23,008 nt of DNA from Haplosporangium gracile. Taxonomy: Eukaryota > Mortierellomycota > Mortierellomycetes > Mortierellales > Mortierellaceae. Position numbers and translations under genes: made by a program. The stretch spans positions 262 through 23,269 of the forward strand of contig JAAAUF010000671.1 in the NCBI GenBank assembly GCA_015499985.1, written 5' to 3'. Positions 9,159-17,879 of this stretch are shown in pieces. Position 1 is the stretch's first letter. Each line of letters begins with the position of its first letter. The notes beneath the pieces were generated by a model, which ran no database searches, was not told the DNA's origin, and worked only from the letters and a program-made list of their open reading frames with translations.

Positions 9159-9308
9159 CTAAATGCCACGGTAGATGTTGACGTCGACAGGAACGTTGCA
9201 GCCGCCGCTAAAACTGACAACACAGGCAAGAAAGAGGACGTCAAGGTCGTCTCGGGAGAGGAGCGCTTGGAAGATAAGGGTTTGTTGGTTCTTGATAGGA
9301 TGGCCCAT
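9159..9308 (-). CDS. 49-codon small ORF (uORF or small gene)
   Basis: ATG at 9308, stop TAG at 9161-9159; product of 49 residues, not recognised. It begins MGHPIKNQQTLIFQALLSRDD, continues with a hydrophobic stretch (LDVLFLACVVSF, about 22-33), a GGC turn and ends in VNIYRGI. Unlike the surrounding leader it is not low-complexity and most codons end in C or G (GGC, ATC, AAG, AAC, CTC, GAC, GTC), as in the real genes. An in-frame stop (TAA, minus strand, 9377-9375) lies upstream, so it does not extend. The ATG has T at -3, a weak context. It lies on the same strand as, and about 700 nt upstream of, the Ser-rich gene, so it may be a conserved upstream ORF controlling that gene or an independent microprotein. 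A strong splice acceptor (TTTTTGCAG, ending 9409) precedes it by 100 nt. Confidence 0.5.
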   Translation of the reverse strand: MGHPIKNQQTLIFQALLSRDDLDVLFLACVVSFSGGCNVPVDVNIYRGI

Positions 9309-9408
9309 ATAAAATCTCAACTCTCTCTGTTCGTTGCTTTGTTGTTTGTGTTTGTTGTTATGTGTTGGATGTTGTTATCAAGGCGTTAAAAAAGAGATAT
9401 GGCGTCAA

Positions 9409-10042
9409 CTGCAAAAACAGAGAGTGCGAAAAATATGATAAAAAAGAGGAAGGAAAGGAGGAATGCGATGATGGATGGTCTGGATTGTGTCTGTGTGGAG
9501 CGGGTGAAAAAGAGAAAATGAGGGATGGATGACGAGAGAGTAGGGCTAGTGCCTGACTGTTGACGCGGACTATCAAGCAGGGGACAGAAAAAGGAGTAAG
9601 AAGAGAAGAGAAGCGAAGTGTTAGAGATGAAAAGGAACAGCAGGACAACAATACATACATACGCCTTTTCCCCAATGGCTGAGGTGGAGGATGGGATAGT
9701 GAAGCAATTGAAGTTTTGGGATAGTGGAGACAGGGGTGGATGGTGGGTGGACAGTAGCATCGGGATAATAATAGGGGATGAGGATGATAGGGATGATGCA
9801 AGTGATAAGGTGATAATATTCCCGGAGGGCGAGAGTGAGTGTGAGAGGGAGTGTGTGAAAGAGCATGAGAGAAAGAGAGAAGAAGCAGCAGCAGCATGTG
9901 CAAATAGGGTACAGGGAGGAATGAAGAGACGAAGTGAAGAAGATGCCCGGGTTGGCTGTGTTGGATCATACACCCCTCACTGGAGGGAAGAATCCATGCT
10001 CTTCTTCTCCTTGAGTAAGAGGGACATTGACATGTTGCTTAC
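9409..10042 (-). other. Candidate 5' UTR intron (634 nt)
   Basis: On the minus strand a strong donor, CCAAG|GTAAGC, has its first intron base at 10042, and a strong acceptor, TCTCTGTTTTTGCAG, ends at 9409. A further acceptor (TTCTTACAG, ending 10084) would make 10043-10083 a 41-nt non-coding exon. The overlapping 195- and 203-codon minus-strand ORFs in this intron are built from Ser/Leu/Pro/His low complexity and are rejected as genes. Confidence 0.4.
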
Positions 10043-10400
10043 CTTGGTCTAAACGGTGGTGGGAGTGATATCCTTTTTATTGTCTGTAAGAAGAAGAAGA
10101 AGGATGTTGAATATCTATGTGCTGGATGTATGTGTGTTCGTTTTGGCGGGTAGAGATAGAAGAGAGGTGAAGGATAGGGTAGAGGGCGAAGAAAAGGAAA
10201 GGGACAAAGAGGTTTAGAAGTAGGAGCAGGAGGGGGATGTGAAAAAAGAGATAATGATGAAAGACGGAGAAGAGAAGAGAAGAGAAGTGAAAGAAGTGAA
10301 GAAAAGGGGATGTTGGGAATAAAAGGTGTGGCGTTTGCCCATTCCCCCTTCCCCCCTTCTTCACCCATCTCTCGACATCGCTCTCAACCCGCATCTCCTT
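10043..10400 (-). other. Distal pyrimidine-rich leader on the minus strand
   Basis: CT-rich on the minus strand with CAAAACGAACACACATACATCC-like A/C-rich segments typical of fungal 5' UTRs. It is probably the first exon or promoter-proximal part of the transcript carrying the 49-codon ORF. No coding sequence is seen. Confidence 0.35.
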
Positions 10401-10617
10401 CTTTATTCAGGGCAATCAATGGAAGGGAGCGGGTGATACACACCATGCCATGCCATGCCATTCATTGACACCTTTTTATTCTGAACCAAAACATCAAATT
10501 GCTCATGCTCTTCTTTCCGCTCCCACTAGCCTTCTTTGTCCAAACTCCCATTCACACACTTCACACATTTCACACACCCATCCCCTTTTCATCTTTTGCA
10601 TTTCTTACTTTCACTCA

Positions 10618-10622
<5 letters not shown>

Positions 10623-10652
<30 letters not shown>
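10623..10652. repeat. Poly-T tract
   Basis: Thirty nucleotides of T with a single C at 10635. Confidence 0.9.
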
Positions 10653-10912
10653 GTTTGCCACGCCGTCGTACAAACGAAAGAGACCGACGGGGTGTTTGTT
10701 TTGATCCTTTCGTTTTTAGCAATGCCCAACTTAAACATGGTTTTGTGCACCCTCTCGCTTTTTCTATTTTTTTTTCTCCCTCCGCAACATGGCGGTATCT
10801 CTTTCTTAGCAACTTGGACACATGACTATGAACAAGTGTATCATCGATCATTCTCAGATCAAAAAAAAACAAGGTCGAACAATACATACGAACACAACCT
10901 TACCTTCTCGTT

Positions 10913-10943
10913 CTAACCCCTAGACTAACCCCTAGACTAACCC
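10913..10943. repeat. Telomere-like tandem repeat
   Basis: Two full units plus a partial unit of the 12-mer CTAACCCCTAGA. The core CTAACCC resembles the complement of TTAGGG-type telomere repeats, but the unit length differs and the copy number is small. Confidence 0.75.
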
Positions 10944-12260
10944 TCCCTTTCTGCTCGATCCTGTTATTTTTTCTCTTTTCCCCATCACCTCTTGAACCTT
11001 CACTCATCTCTCTACTGCCTTTTGTCTGTGTTGATCTTGTTCTCTCATGATAGAAACTCGTCATAGCCAAAAAAAAAAACCAAAAACGGAAAAAGTAGAA
11101 AAGAGAAAAAACACTACTAAAAGATCACCACAAGCGTGGTGGCGGAATAATAAAAATGGATAGGCGATGATGTCTTTTTGGGCATACTCTACCTCTCGTA
11201 CCCCCTGCCTCCTACTTACCCTATCCGACACCAACACAGAAGGTGAGAGAAGGAAGGCGAGAGAAAAACAAAGGAAAGTTAAGGAAAGAAGAGAAGAGAA
11301 GAGAAACATACGCACGCGATGATGTGCACGAGAGAGAAAAATTGAGACATACCATAATTTTTCAGGGAATGGCTAAAAGGGCAATGCCATGTCATGGATA
11401 CATCCTTTTCAGTCATCATATCCTTTTTGGAAGGAATGGTTGACCATGGGAACTAGAAGGATATCCGTAATAAGAACAAAAAAAGAAAGGGGAGGAAAAA
11501 TGTCTTGCGGTTCAGTCAGATTATCCGACCATGGATGGTCAAATGGGCCCAGTCTCAACAACATTTCCTTTCCTTTCCTGAATCCTATCAACCCATCAAA
11601 CAAATAATACTATGCCAAACTGCATTTATAGAACCAACAACAAAAAAAAAAAACCAGTGTGTGAGCAGTAACGACTACCACCAAGAAAAAAAAAAAAGAA
11701 AAAAAGTTTTTTTTTGTGCGAGAGCAGAGGTGCTTTCGAAATGATGCAGGAATAGGAATTTAACAGCTGCTGCCCCTCTCTCCCTCCAATCCAATGGTAT
11801 GAGTGAGTGAGCGAGTGTGGGTTATTTCGGAAAAAAAGAGAAAAAAGAACTAGATGTGAGCCACAAGAGCCAACATTAAGGATAAGAAAAGCGCATTTCT
11901 TTCCAACGGATGGTTCAAATGATGATGATAATGCTTGATAAAGGTGGTTACTATTACAGGGATTATGGATGTATTAAAAAGTGAGAGGGATTACTGAGTT
12001 TTGTCTATGTCTATGTCTATGGTTTTAAGCGGTAAATGCAATGAAAAGCAAAAAAGAGCGTAGTAATGGTGGTGGTGGGTAATTATCGAACGATAAGGAT
12101 TGTTTGATTGTTTGTGTGGTATTTTGTTGAGATGGATGGGCGCGATGAATGATCATGTTATCCGTCCATCGAAAACGTGCTCCCCCTCTCTTCTTCCCTC
12201 TTTCTCTCCCAGTCCTTTGTTTTTCCCACCTTCCTCGAAAAGAGTAGATGAGATCTCCCT

Positions 12261-14408
12261 CTACCACAACTTGAGATGGGTCCTCGCAGCCTTAAGCATC
12301 TTCCACGGCTCCGAATGCCGAATCAACTGGCGACACCAAAGCCTCGTCAAATTAGGTGTATGATCCACAAGCCACTTCACATCATTCACATCCACCTCCC
12401 TCGCCAAATCATCAATATACAAATTCTCCAATTGATGTCCCAGGCCGTTGAGGATAGAGAGTTCGAGTTGCGAGCCACCGATGTGAAGGGCTTTGAGGTT
12501 GCGGAGCTCACGGAGTCGCTCGTTGAGGAAGTGGGTTTGGGAGGTGTTGATGGTGTTGAGGTTCTTGATCCGGAGAAATTCGAGAGATCCTTGGCAGGCC
12601 CATGATACTGAGGGTGTGGTTGTTGTGGTGGTGTCGACAGCAGCATCGGGAGATGGGTATACTGTTGCTGTGACAATGGTAGCGGTAATTGCAGTGGCGG
12701 ACTCCTCTTGCTCTTGTTCCTGCGCGATGGTGGCAGTAGAAGGGGCGGATGGGTTCTCCTGCTGCGGCTGCTGGTCGTCATCATCGGTCTCAAGAGTGTG
12801 AGGGAAGAGAGCCTCAGGCATGATCTCGGGCTGCTGGAACTCGAGACTTCTCAACCGCCCACAAGCCATCAAAATGTGATGAATCCCCTGTCCTGTTAAC
12901 TCTGTGCAATTCGAGACTGACAAGCACTGCAAGCAACGGTTCTCATATCTTTCCTGCGTCCCTGTCGCCGAGTTGTTGTCGTTCGCGGAGGTGGAGGTGG
13001 AAGAGGGGCGAGGGTGGGAGAGCATGTCGCGGATGCCCTGGTCGGTGATCTGGAGGCACCCATCCAAGTTCAAGTCCGTAAGCTGGAGACACTGGTGACC
13101 AAGAACAGCCAATGCAGCATCATCGACGTTGGTCTGAGGAATATCGAGGAGTAGGAGGTTCGGGGAAGTCTTGAAGATCTCCTTGTATCCATGTCCGTCC
13201 AAGAAATGGCATCCCGATAAGATTAATATCGAAAGCTTACTCATGCGGAGCGAGGGGTCGATATGAAAATCTGAGAGGTACAAGGGAGTGTTCTGGCCGA
13301 GGTTCAGTTTGACCAGTTGAGGGGAGCGGGCGAGCAGGGCGGTGAGGGTGGATCCAGAGATAGCGGTTGCGTGCAGGTTGATTGTTGTGAGGTGTTGCAT
13401 AGGGACCCACTTGGGAGCGATATTCTTCAAGGGCAGCATACTCTGTCCTTCTTCGATGTCGGTATCCTGCTCCTGCTCCTGTTCCTGATCCTGACTCTCA
13501 TCCTCCTCGACATCATCATCATCCTCTTGATCCTCAAATACGACGGCCGATGTAGATGGGACTGGTGTAGGAAGAGGCAAGTCCAGGATCTCGATCATCC
13601 TCAGCTGGGGGCAGGCATCTATCAAGTCGATCAGGGAATCGGCACTGGTAACTTGCTGCACCAACTCCGCTTCTCCTGCTCGAACCTCCGAGTCAGTGGG
13701 CAAAGTCAAAGCCAGAGAGCCCACAGAAGAAGTAGTTGAGCCATTGGACCGCTGACGGTTGTGATTATGGCGATGAGACTCCCGGCTAGCTAAGGACAGC
13801 GTAAAGTGACGGAGTTGCGGAAGAGTCCCGGCAACCTTCAACAGATCCCCACGGATCTCAGCCATATTATACATCTGCAACGCCGACAGTCGATGGGCTG
13901 AAGACTGTATAAACCTTGACAGTGTCGCAGCATCGAGTTTGTTGGTCCAACTGGAGAGAAGGATTGTCTCGGCGTTCAAGTTGGAAAGATCGATCGCATC
14001 CAGAATCGAGTCCTGTGCGGAGGAGGGAGAAGGGAAGGCTGAGGAGAGATGGATCCATTCGAGGTGGCGGATATGCTGACTAAGTTGCGGAAAGGCTTGC
14101 AACATCTCCCGACTCTTGTCTGCTACTGTTCCTGATTCGACTCGGACTCGTCTCCAGAGGTAACGGATGTAGTGGGCGTACCAGTGGGACGAGACCCGGA
14201 CGACGACTGTGAGGGTGTGTCTGTCGAGGTGGCCAGCGATCTGACCGCAGATCTCGGGGATATCGAATGGGTTGTTGCCTCCATTGCTGCCTCCGAGTCG
14301 GAGAGAGTCTTGTTGTTGTTGTTGTTTCTTGCAGAGCGAGGAGTATGTGGTGAAGGAGATATGAGCAAGAGGCTCAGCCAGTGGGGCCGAGCAGAGCAGA
14401 GCAGGCAT
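12261..14408 (-). CDS. F-box / leucine-rich-repeat protein
   Basis: Single-exon 715-residue protein. The F-box is at about 46-88: NPFDIPEICGQIAGHLDRHTL, then a V-SSHWY core and YLWRRVRVE, the layout common in fungal F-box proteins. The rest is a leucine-rich-repeat array: clear repeats at about 339-465 (including LTDLNLDGCLQITDQGI, the cysteine-containing LRR form found in Amn1/Fbxl proteins), 490-525 and 605-700. Two low-complexity insertions interrupt it: an acidic and Gln-rich segment (292-321) and a Thr/Ala/Gln-rich segment (541-600). In this family the F-box binds Skp1 in an SCF ubiquitin ligase and the LRRs choose the substrate; the substrate is unknown. The ATG at 14408 has A at -3, and a Gln run (29-33) precedes the F-box. 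The last residues are LKLW before TAG. Confidence 0.88.
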   Translation of the reverse strand: MPALLCSAPLAEPLAHISFTTYSSLCKKQQQQQDSLRLGGSNGGNNPFDIPEICGQIAGHLDRHTLTVVVRVSSHWYAHYIRYLWRRVRVESGTVADKSREMLQAFPQLSQHIRHLEWIHLSSAFPSPSSAQDSILDAIDLSNLNAETILLSSWTNKLDAATLSRFIQSSAHRLSALQMYNMAEIRGDLLKVAGTLPQLRHFTLSLASRESHRHNHNRQRSNGSTTSSVGSLALTLPTDSEVRAGEAELVQQVTSADSLIDLIDACPQLRMIEILDLPLPTPVPSTSAVVFEDQEDDDDVEEDESQDQEQEQEQDTDIEEGQSMLPLKNIAPKWVPMQHLTTINLHATAISGSTLTALLARSPQLVKLNLGQNTPLYLSDFHIDPSLRMSKLSILILSGCHFLDGHGYKEIFKTSPNLLLLDIPQTNVDDAALAVLGHQCLQLTDLNLDGCLQITDQGIRDMLSHPRPSSTSTSANDNNSATGTQERYENRCLQCLSVSNCTELTGQGIHHILMACGRLRSLEFQQPEIMPEALFPHTLETDDDDQQPQQENPSAPSTATIAQEQEQEESATAITATIVTATVYPSPDAAVDTTTTTTPSVSWACQGSLEFLRIKNLNTINTSQTHFLNERLRELRNLKALHIGGSQLELSILNGLGHQLENLYIDDLAREVDVNDVKWLVDHTPNLTRLWCRQLIRHSEPWKMLKAARTHLKLW

Positions 14409-15030
14409 CGTTGAAGTTGTTGTGTAGCTTTTGTAGTTGTTTTTGTTCTGGTTGTTGGTTATTGGGATGAATAAAAAGGCTTTTGTTTGCGTTCCTTGTT
14501 CCTGAAAAATGCTAGATAAGAGAGTGTAACAAAAGGAGAGAAAAAAGGGTCAACGCTTGGATCCCTGAGCGTCAGAGCAAGAGAGAGAGAGAGACACATT
14601 CGAGGGATAAGATCGGACAGTTCTTGTTTCTCTGCTTTTACCAATTGACAAAGACGAAGCAACTTGCTGGATGGATATAAGAGTGGAGAGGGTAGAGTGG
14701 AGTGGGGGAGGATAAAAGTACAAAGAGGAATGAAGAAGAAGAAAAAGATGAGAAAGAAAGAAAGAGAGTGAGGGGGGTATGAAGAAGATAATAATAATAG
14801 AAAAAAGTTTTTTTTGTCTTCCTGCCATCTTATCGCGCAATTTCGAAGAAAAAAAAAAAGCAGGCAACAAACCAGCCCAGCCAGACACACACAGACTCAA
14901 CGAATTTTTCGTTGTCCGATCCAATTTGAGAAAGCAGGAAGGAAGAAAAGGCCAATTACTCACCCTGGGTTGGGGAAGGGAGAGGGCCTATTAGCGGGCC
15001 CTTGAGGTGGGGATGGGGGGGGGGAGAAAG
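14409..15030 (-). other. Pyrimidine-rich 5' leader of the F-box gene
   Basis: The minus strand is CT-rich, as in the other leaders. A CATTTTTCAG acceptor-like site lies near 14509 and a TATA-like CTTATATCC near 14675. The overlapping minus-strand ORFs (137 and 143 codons) are Phe/Ser/Leu low complexity and not counted as genes. Confidence 0.5.
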
Positions 15031-15035
15031 GTTTA

Positions 15036-15069
15036 ATTACCAGCTAGTCAGTCGCTAGTCAGTGGTAAT
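15036..15069. repeat. Composite repeat: inverted arms around two direct repeats
   Basis: ATTACCA (15036-15042) and TGGTAAT (15063-15069) form a perfect 7-bp inverted repeat. Between them lie two copies of GCTAGTCAGT (15043-15052 and 15054-15063) separated by one C. The position, upstream of the F-box leader, fits a regulatory element. Confidence 0.8.
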
Positions 15070-15280
15070 GCAACAAGCCACAGGGGCCCTTCTAATGACG
15101 GAGAGTAGCGGGTAGCTGTTGTCATCGTGGTAGATGCAATTGGCCGGGATCGATCCATAAGAGTTTTCGATCGTGCCAGCTTGTTTACGAAACGAGTGAA
15201 GCAGGAGTTGAGGGAAGGGGGGACAGAGAACAACATGGGCGGGGCACGGACAGTCCGAACATTTTTTTTTATTGATTCGA

Positions 15281-15300
15281 CCAATGATATCACGCACGTG
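15281..15300. promoter_or_regulatory. CCAAT box and CACGTG E-box
   Basis: CCAAT at 15281-15285 and the palindromic CACGTG at 15295-15300, 14 nt apart, roughly 0.9 kb upstream of the F-box ATG. CACGTG is the core site of bHLH factors such as Cbf1/Pho4, and CCAAT that of the HAP/NF-Y complex. Occupancy is not shown. Confidence 0.4.
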
Positions 15301-15848
15301 ACGGTTGTTTTCTCCTTTTTTTATTCTTCGGCAAACTTTGCTCCGACGAATAGGTTCAGGTACAGGGACAGGGACAGCGAAAGAAGGGCGGATGGGCAAA
15401 GCAACAACAAGCAGACAGAAGGAATGTGATAGCATAGGCGTTGTGAAAAAACATATCCCTTATCTGTGTCTGTTTGCCTCTCTCTCTGCCTGTCTGTCTG
15501 TCTGCCTGTCTGCCTGGCTGCACTCTTTTGAATCCACTTTCCCTTCACAACGCACATCGACACAAATAGCACTGGTCCTTCTCAGATTTATTGGCATGCA
15601 TAGCGCATTGCTAAATATCGCTATCAATTGAACTTCGTCTAATGGACTTTCTCTATTTTTCAAGAACACATGCAAATGAAAGAAAGACTGTTATGAGTGA
15701 TAAAAAAAGAATTTGCACGAAACTCTGTTGGGAAACGAGAGTCCTACGAAAGAGAGCATGTCACCCGAGTAGGGTAGGGATCTGATACTCCACTTAAGAC
15801 CCAGGGCTCACCTTACCCTGACTGTATCCATGGCTCAGAAGTCCTCCA

Positions 15849-16304
15849 ATGGGAAATGAAATTTTACGACCTTTTTTTGGGCGAAACCAACAGAAGAGTG
15901 TAAAAAACCTTCCATTTGTTCGAAGGTATCTTTCAACTGTAATTCCATCTCAGAAGGAGTTTCTACAACTGGGATTCATTATTTCTTCCGATCACCGTAC
16001 TGTACGGTACAGGTACAAAACCAACAACTCAGGCTCCGATTCCCCACATTCACACGAGTCAGGTTCAAGTCGATCTCTTTTGACTCTTTCCTGGGGCCTT
16101 CTTTTCTTTTTACATTCTTTGTCTGAAAACAGATCGGTCTGTTTGATGAGAAGTGTACACGCTGTTCAAAGGTATAATCTACCGTTTTTAGATCTTCAAG
16201 AACGAGAAAATGAAAGAAAGGGAGAGAGAAAGGGAAAAAGAAAGTTATGTTTAGCTGAACATGATATGTGCTTTTTGCTCATGCCGATATTTGTCTTGAA
16301 GTGA
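15849..16304 (+). CDS. Doubtful ORF, 151 codons, no recognised domain
   Basis: The protein starts MGNEILRPFFGRN and ends in a charged Glu/Arg/Lys segment (about 117-131) followed by a hydrophobic tail. It is not a simple repeat, and an AATAAA stands 24 nt past the stop codon. Against it, the codons end in A or T far more than in the confirmed genes, no TATA box is evident and no domain is recognised. It also spans the overlapping palindromes at 15994-16012. Most likely chance; kept as a candidate. Confidence 0.15.
   Translation: MGNEILRPFFGRNQQKSVKNLPFVRRYLSTVIPSQKEFLQLGFIISSDHRTVRYRYKTNNSGSDSPHSHESGSSRSLLTLSWGLLFFLHSLSENRSVCLMRSVHAVQRYNLPFLDLQERENERKGERKGKRKLCLAEHDMCFLLMPIFVLK
15994..16012. 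repeat. Two overlapping perfect palindromes
   Basis: ACCGTAC-T-GTACGGT (15994-16008) and CTGTAC-G-GTACAG (16000-16012) share a 9-nt core. Each has perfect arms and a one-base centre. Confidence 0.85.
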
Positions 16305-17103
16305 ACATTTATCGTTGATGGGCGTCTAATAAAATGCAATGAAAGAAAAGAATGCTAAAAAAAAAACGATTACTGCGTGGCGAGTGTAAGCGCTGACCTT
16401 ATTTTCCATGCGTCTGGACGCCACCGGCGTCGTCCACTCAATAATGTTTGCATATTGGGAGGAAGAAAGGAGCGATCCACATGCAACAGTCGCTTTGGAA
16501 ACAGTTAAAGTCACGGCCAAGTATATCAAAAAAAAAAATGCCTCTTGGGTTTCGTTTTCGTTTTCATCCCTTCTTTTTACACCGCCTCAGTCAGCAAATA
16601 GCTTGTCATCCAGCGCCTCCTGTTTCCCTCACGCCACCTCTTTTCTCCTCTTGTATGCTTCTCGCTCACTGTTACTGCTCGAGAAGAAGCGAGTCTTGAC
16701 TTAAAGATCCCAACAAGTTACAGGATCAAATGCTTTGACTAAAAGAGTAGGAAAATCCAATAATGAAAATAAGAAGGAAGAAGAAAGGAGTCAAAGTCTG
16801 TGCTTTTTTTGATTGTCCCTTGTGTGCTCATCGGAATTCGTTGAAGAGTGTCAGTCCTTGAGGGGGGCATAAGCAAAGAGAAGAAAAATGAAGGAGGCGG
16901 AGACGGAGGTAAAAAAGGGAGGGCCAACACGGAGCCTCCTCTTTTTCCCTTCTCTCTCTGTCTCCTCAGGGACAAGGAAAATAAGAGAACGAGGATAGAA
17001 AAAAAAGAAAAACTCCTAGAAAAACACAAAAAGGGCGGGTTGTTGTTGTTCGCTATATTACAATTTATTCAGGGACATGCACATCATACATGTTGACAAC
17101 CGT

Positions 17104-17169
17104 CTCTCATGTTTGCCGCTCATAAAATGTTATTGAGCCAATGTTCTCGTTGTCCATATAACATGAGAG
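17104..17169. repeat. Nested inverted repeat (66 bp)
   Basis: CTCTCATGTT (17104-17113) and AACATGAGAG (17160-17169) are a perfect 10-bp inverted repeat. Inside, GCTCATAA (17118-17125) pairs with TTATTGAGC (17130-17138) with a single bulge and an AATG loop. Confidence 0.8.
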
Positions 17170-17853
17170 TGCTGGATAGGCAAAACAATAACAAGGATTT
17201 TTCTTGTAAGAGGGAGGCGAGGAGAGGAAGGAGGAAGGAGAGGACATAGGAGTAAAATGTGTGGGGTTTGGACGTTCATGGTCGTGTAAAATGAGTACAT
17301 GATTGTCGAGTGTGTACATACACGATACACCTCTTTTTTGGGCAGTCAGAGTATGGAGGCGAGAAATCGAATTGGATATTTGAGCCAGTCAGACGGACGA
17401 ATGCTATTGTTGTCGCCGCCGTGGACTAAAAATAATGAGCAATGGAGAGAGAGGGTAGCACGAGAGAAGACGAAGGGAGCGAACAATGCGAGAGGACAAG
17501 GGATGAGAGAGGAGGGCGCTCATTTTGCGACATTAACAGACTGACTCGGGCTGTTAGTGCGAGGCATGAACGAATAATTCAATTGTGGATTATCATTTTA
17601 TCGATAACAACCACAACAACAATAGCCACAACATGGAATGGGATCGGACACACCGACGGACGGACACACGCAGAGTGCGAACGGCAGCTCGTCAGTTTTG
17701 GTAGTCATTTATGCGCCCGCTCTCAAGTCTCAACATAATGTTTACATACGTATGAACAGTTTAGTTGGGCAGTAGGGACGACGCTGATGGTGATCATGGT
17801 ACTGGATGCTGGACAGCTGCTAGGCACGAATGAATACGATGGACATGGAGCCC

Positions 17854-17863
17854 TTTTATATCC
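17854..17863 (+). promoter_or_regulatory. TATA-like element of the PH-domain gene
   Basis: TTTTATATCC on the plus strand, immediately before the CT-rich leader begins (about 17880). Spacing fits a start site near 17890. Confidence 0.45.
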
Positions 17864-17879
17864 GATGATTGTTTCTTTG

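Larger units (their letters stand above)
10401..12260. other. Intergenic, no gene seen
   Basis: About 1.9 kb without supported coding sequence. It holds a (CCATG)n run at 10443-10461, a long T tract (10623-10652), a telomere-like tandem repeat (10913-10943) and a small hairpin (CACCAC/GTGGTG, 11126-11141). On the minus strand a GTAAGT donor (first base 11219) follows a CT-rich stretch at 11225-11320, so another distal leader exon is possible. The part near 12260 should be 3' UTR of the F-box gene. Plus-strand ORFs of about 84-126 codons near 10450-10916 are Ser/His/Phe low complexity. Confidence 0.5.
15070..17850. other. Long intergenic region, no confirmed gene
   Basis: About 2.8 kb between divergent genes, so it should hold both promoters. 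It contains the CCAAT/E-box pair, a TGTC/TGCC repeat (15486-15516), overlapping palindromes (15994-16012), a nested inverted repeat (17104-17169) and the perfect palindrome TTATCGATAA (17598-17607). A plus-strand ORF of 151 codons (15849-16304) is followed by AATAAA at 16328-16333 but lacks the codon bias of the real genes. A short coding-like patch begins at 16408. Confidence 0.45.

Noticed and set aside
9358..9973. Two overlapping minus-strand ORFs of 195 and 203 codons
   Set aside because: Both consist of Ser, Leu, His, Pro and Phe from a CT-rich stretch, overlap each other in different frames, and fall inside a likely intron.
15274..15285. tRNA B-box-like GGTCGAATC on the minus strand
   Set aside because: No A box at the right distance, no cloverleaf and no T-run terminator downstream.
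15127..15429. Plus-strand 100-codon ORF with a protein-like composition
   Set aside because: It has no ATG near its beginning (GTG start only), spans the CCAAT and CACGTG motifs and a T run, and lies in the F-box promoter.
17598..17607. Perfect palindrome TTATCGATAA
   Set aside because: Ten-base palindromes are expected by chance in a window this size; noted only as part of the promoter region.
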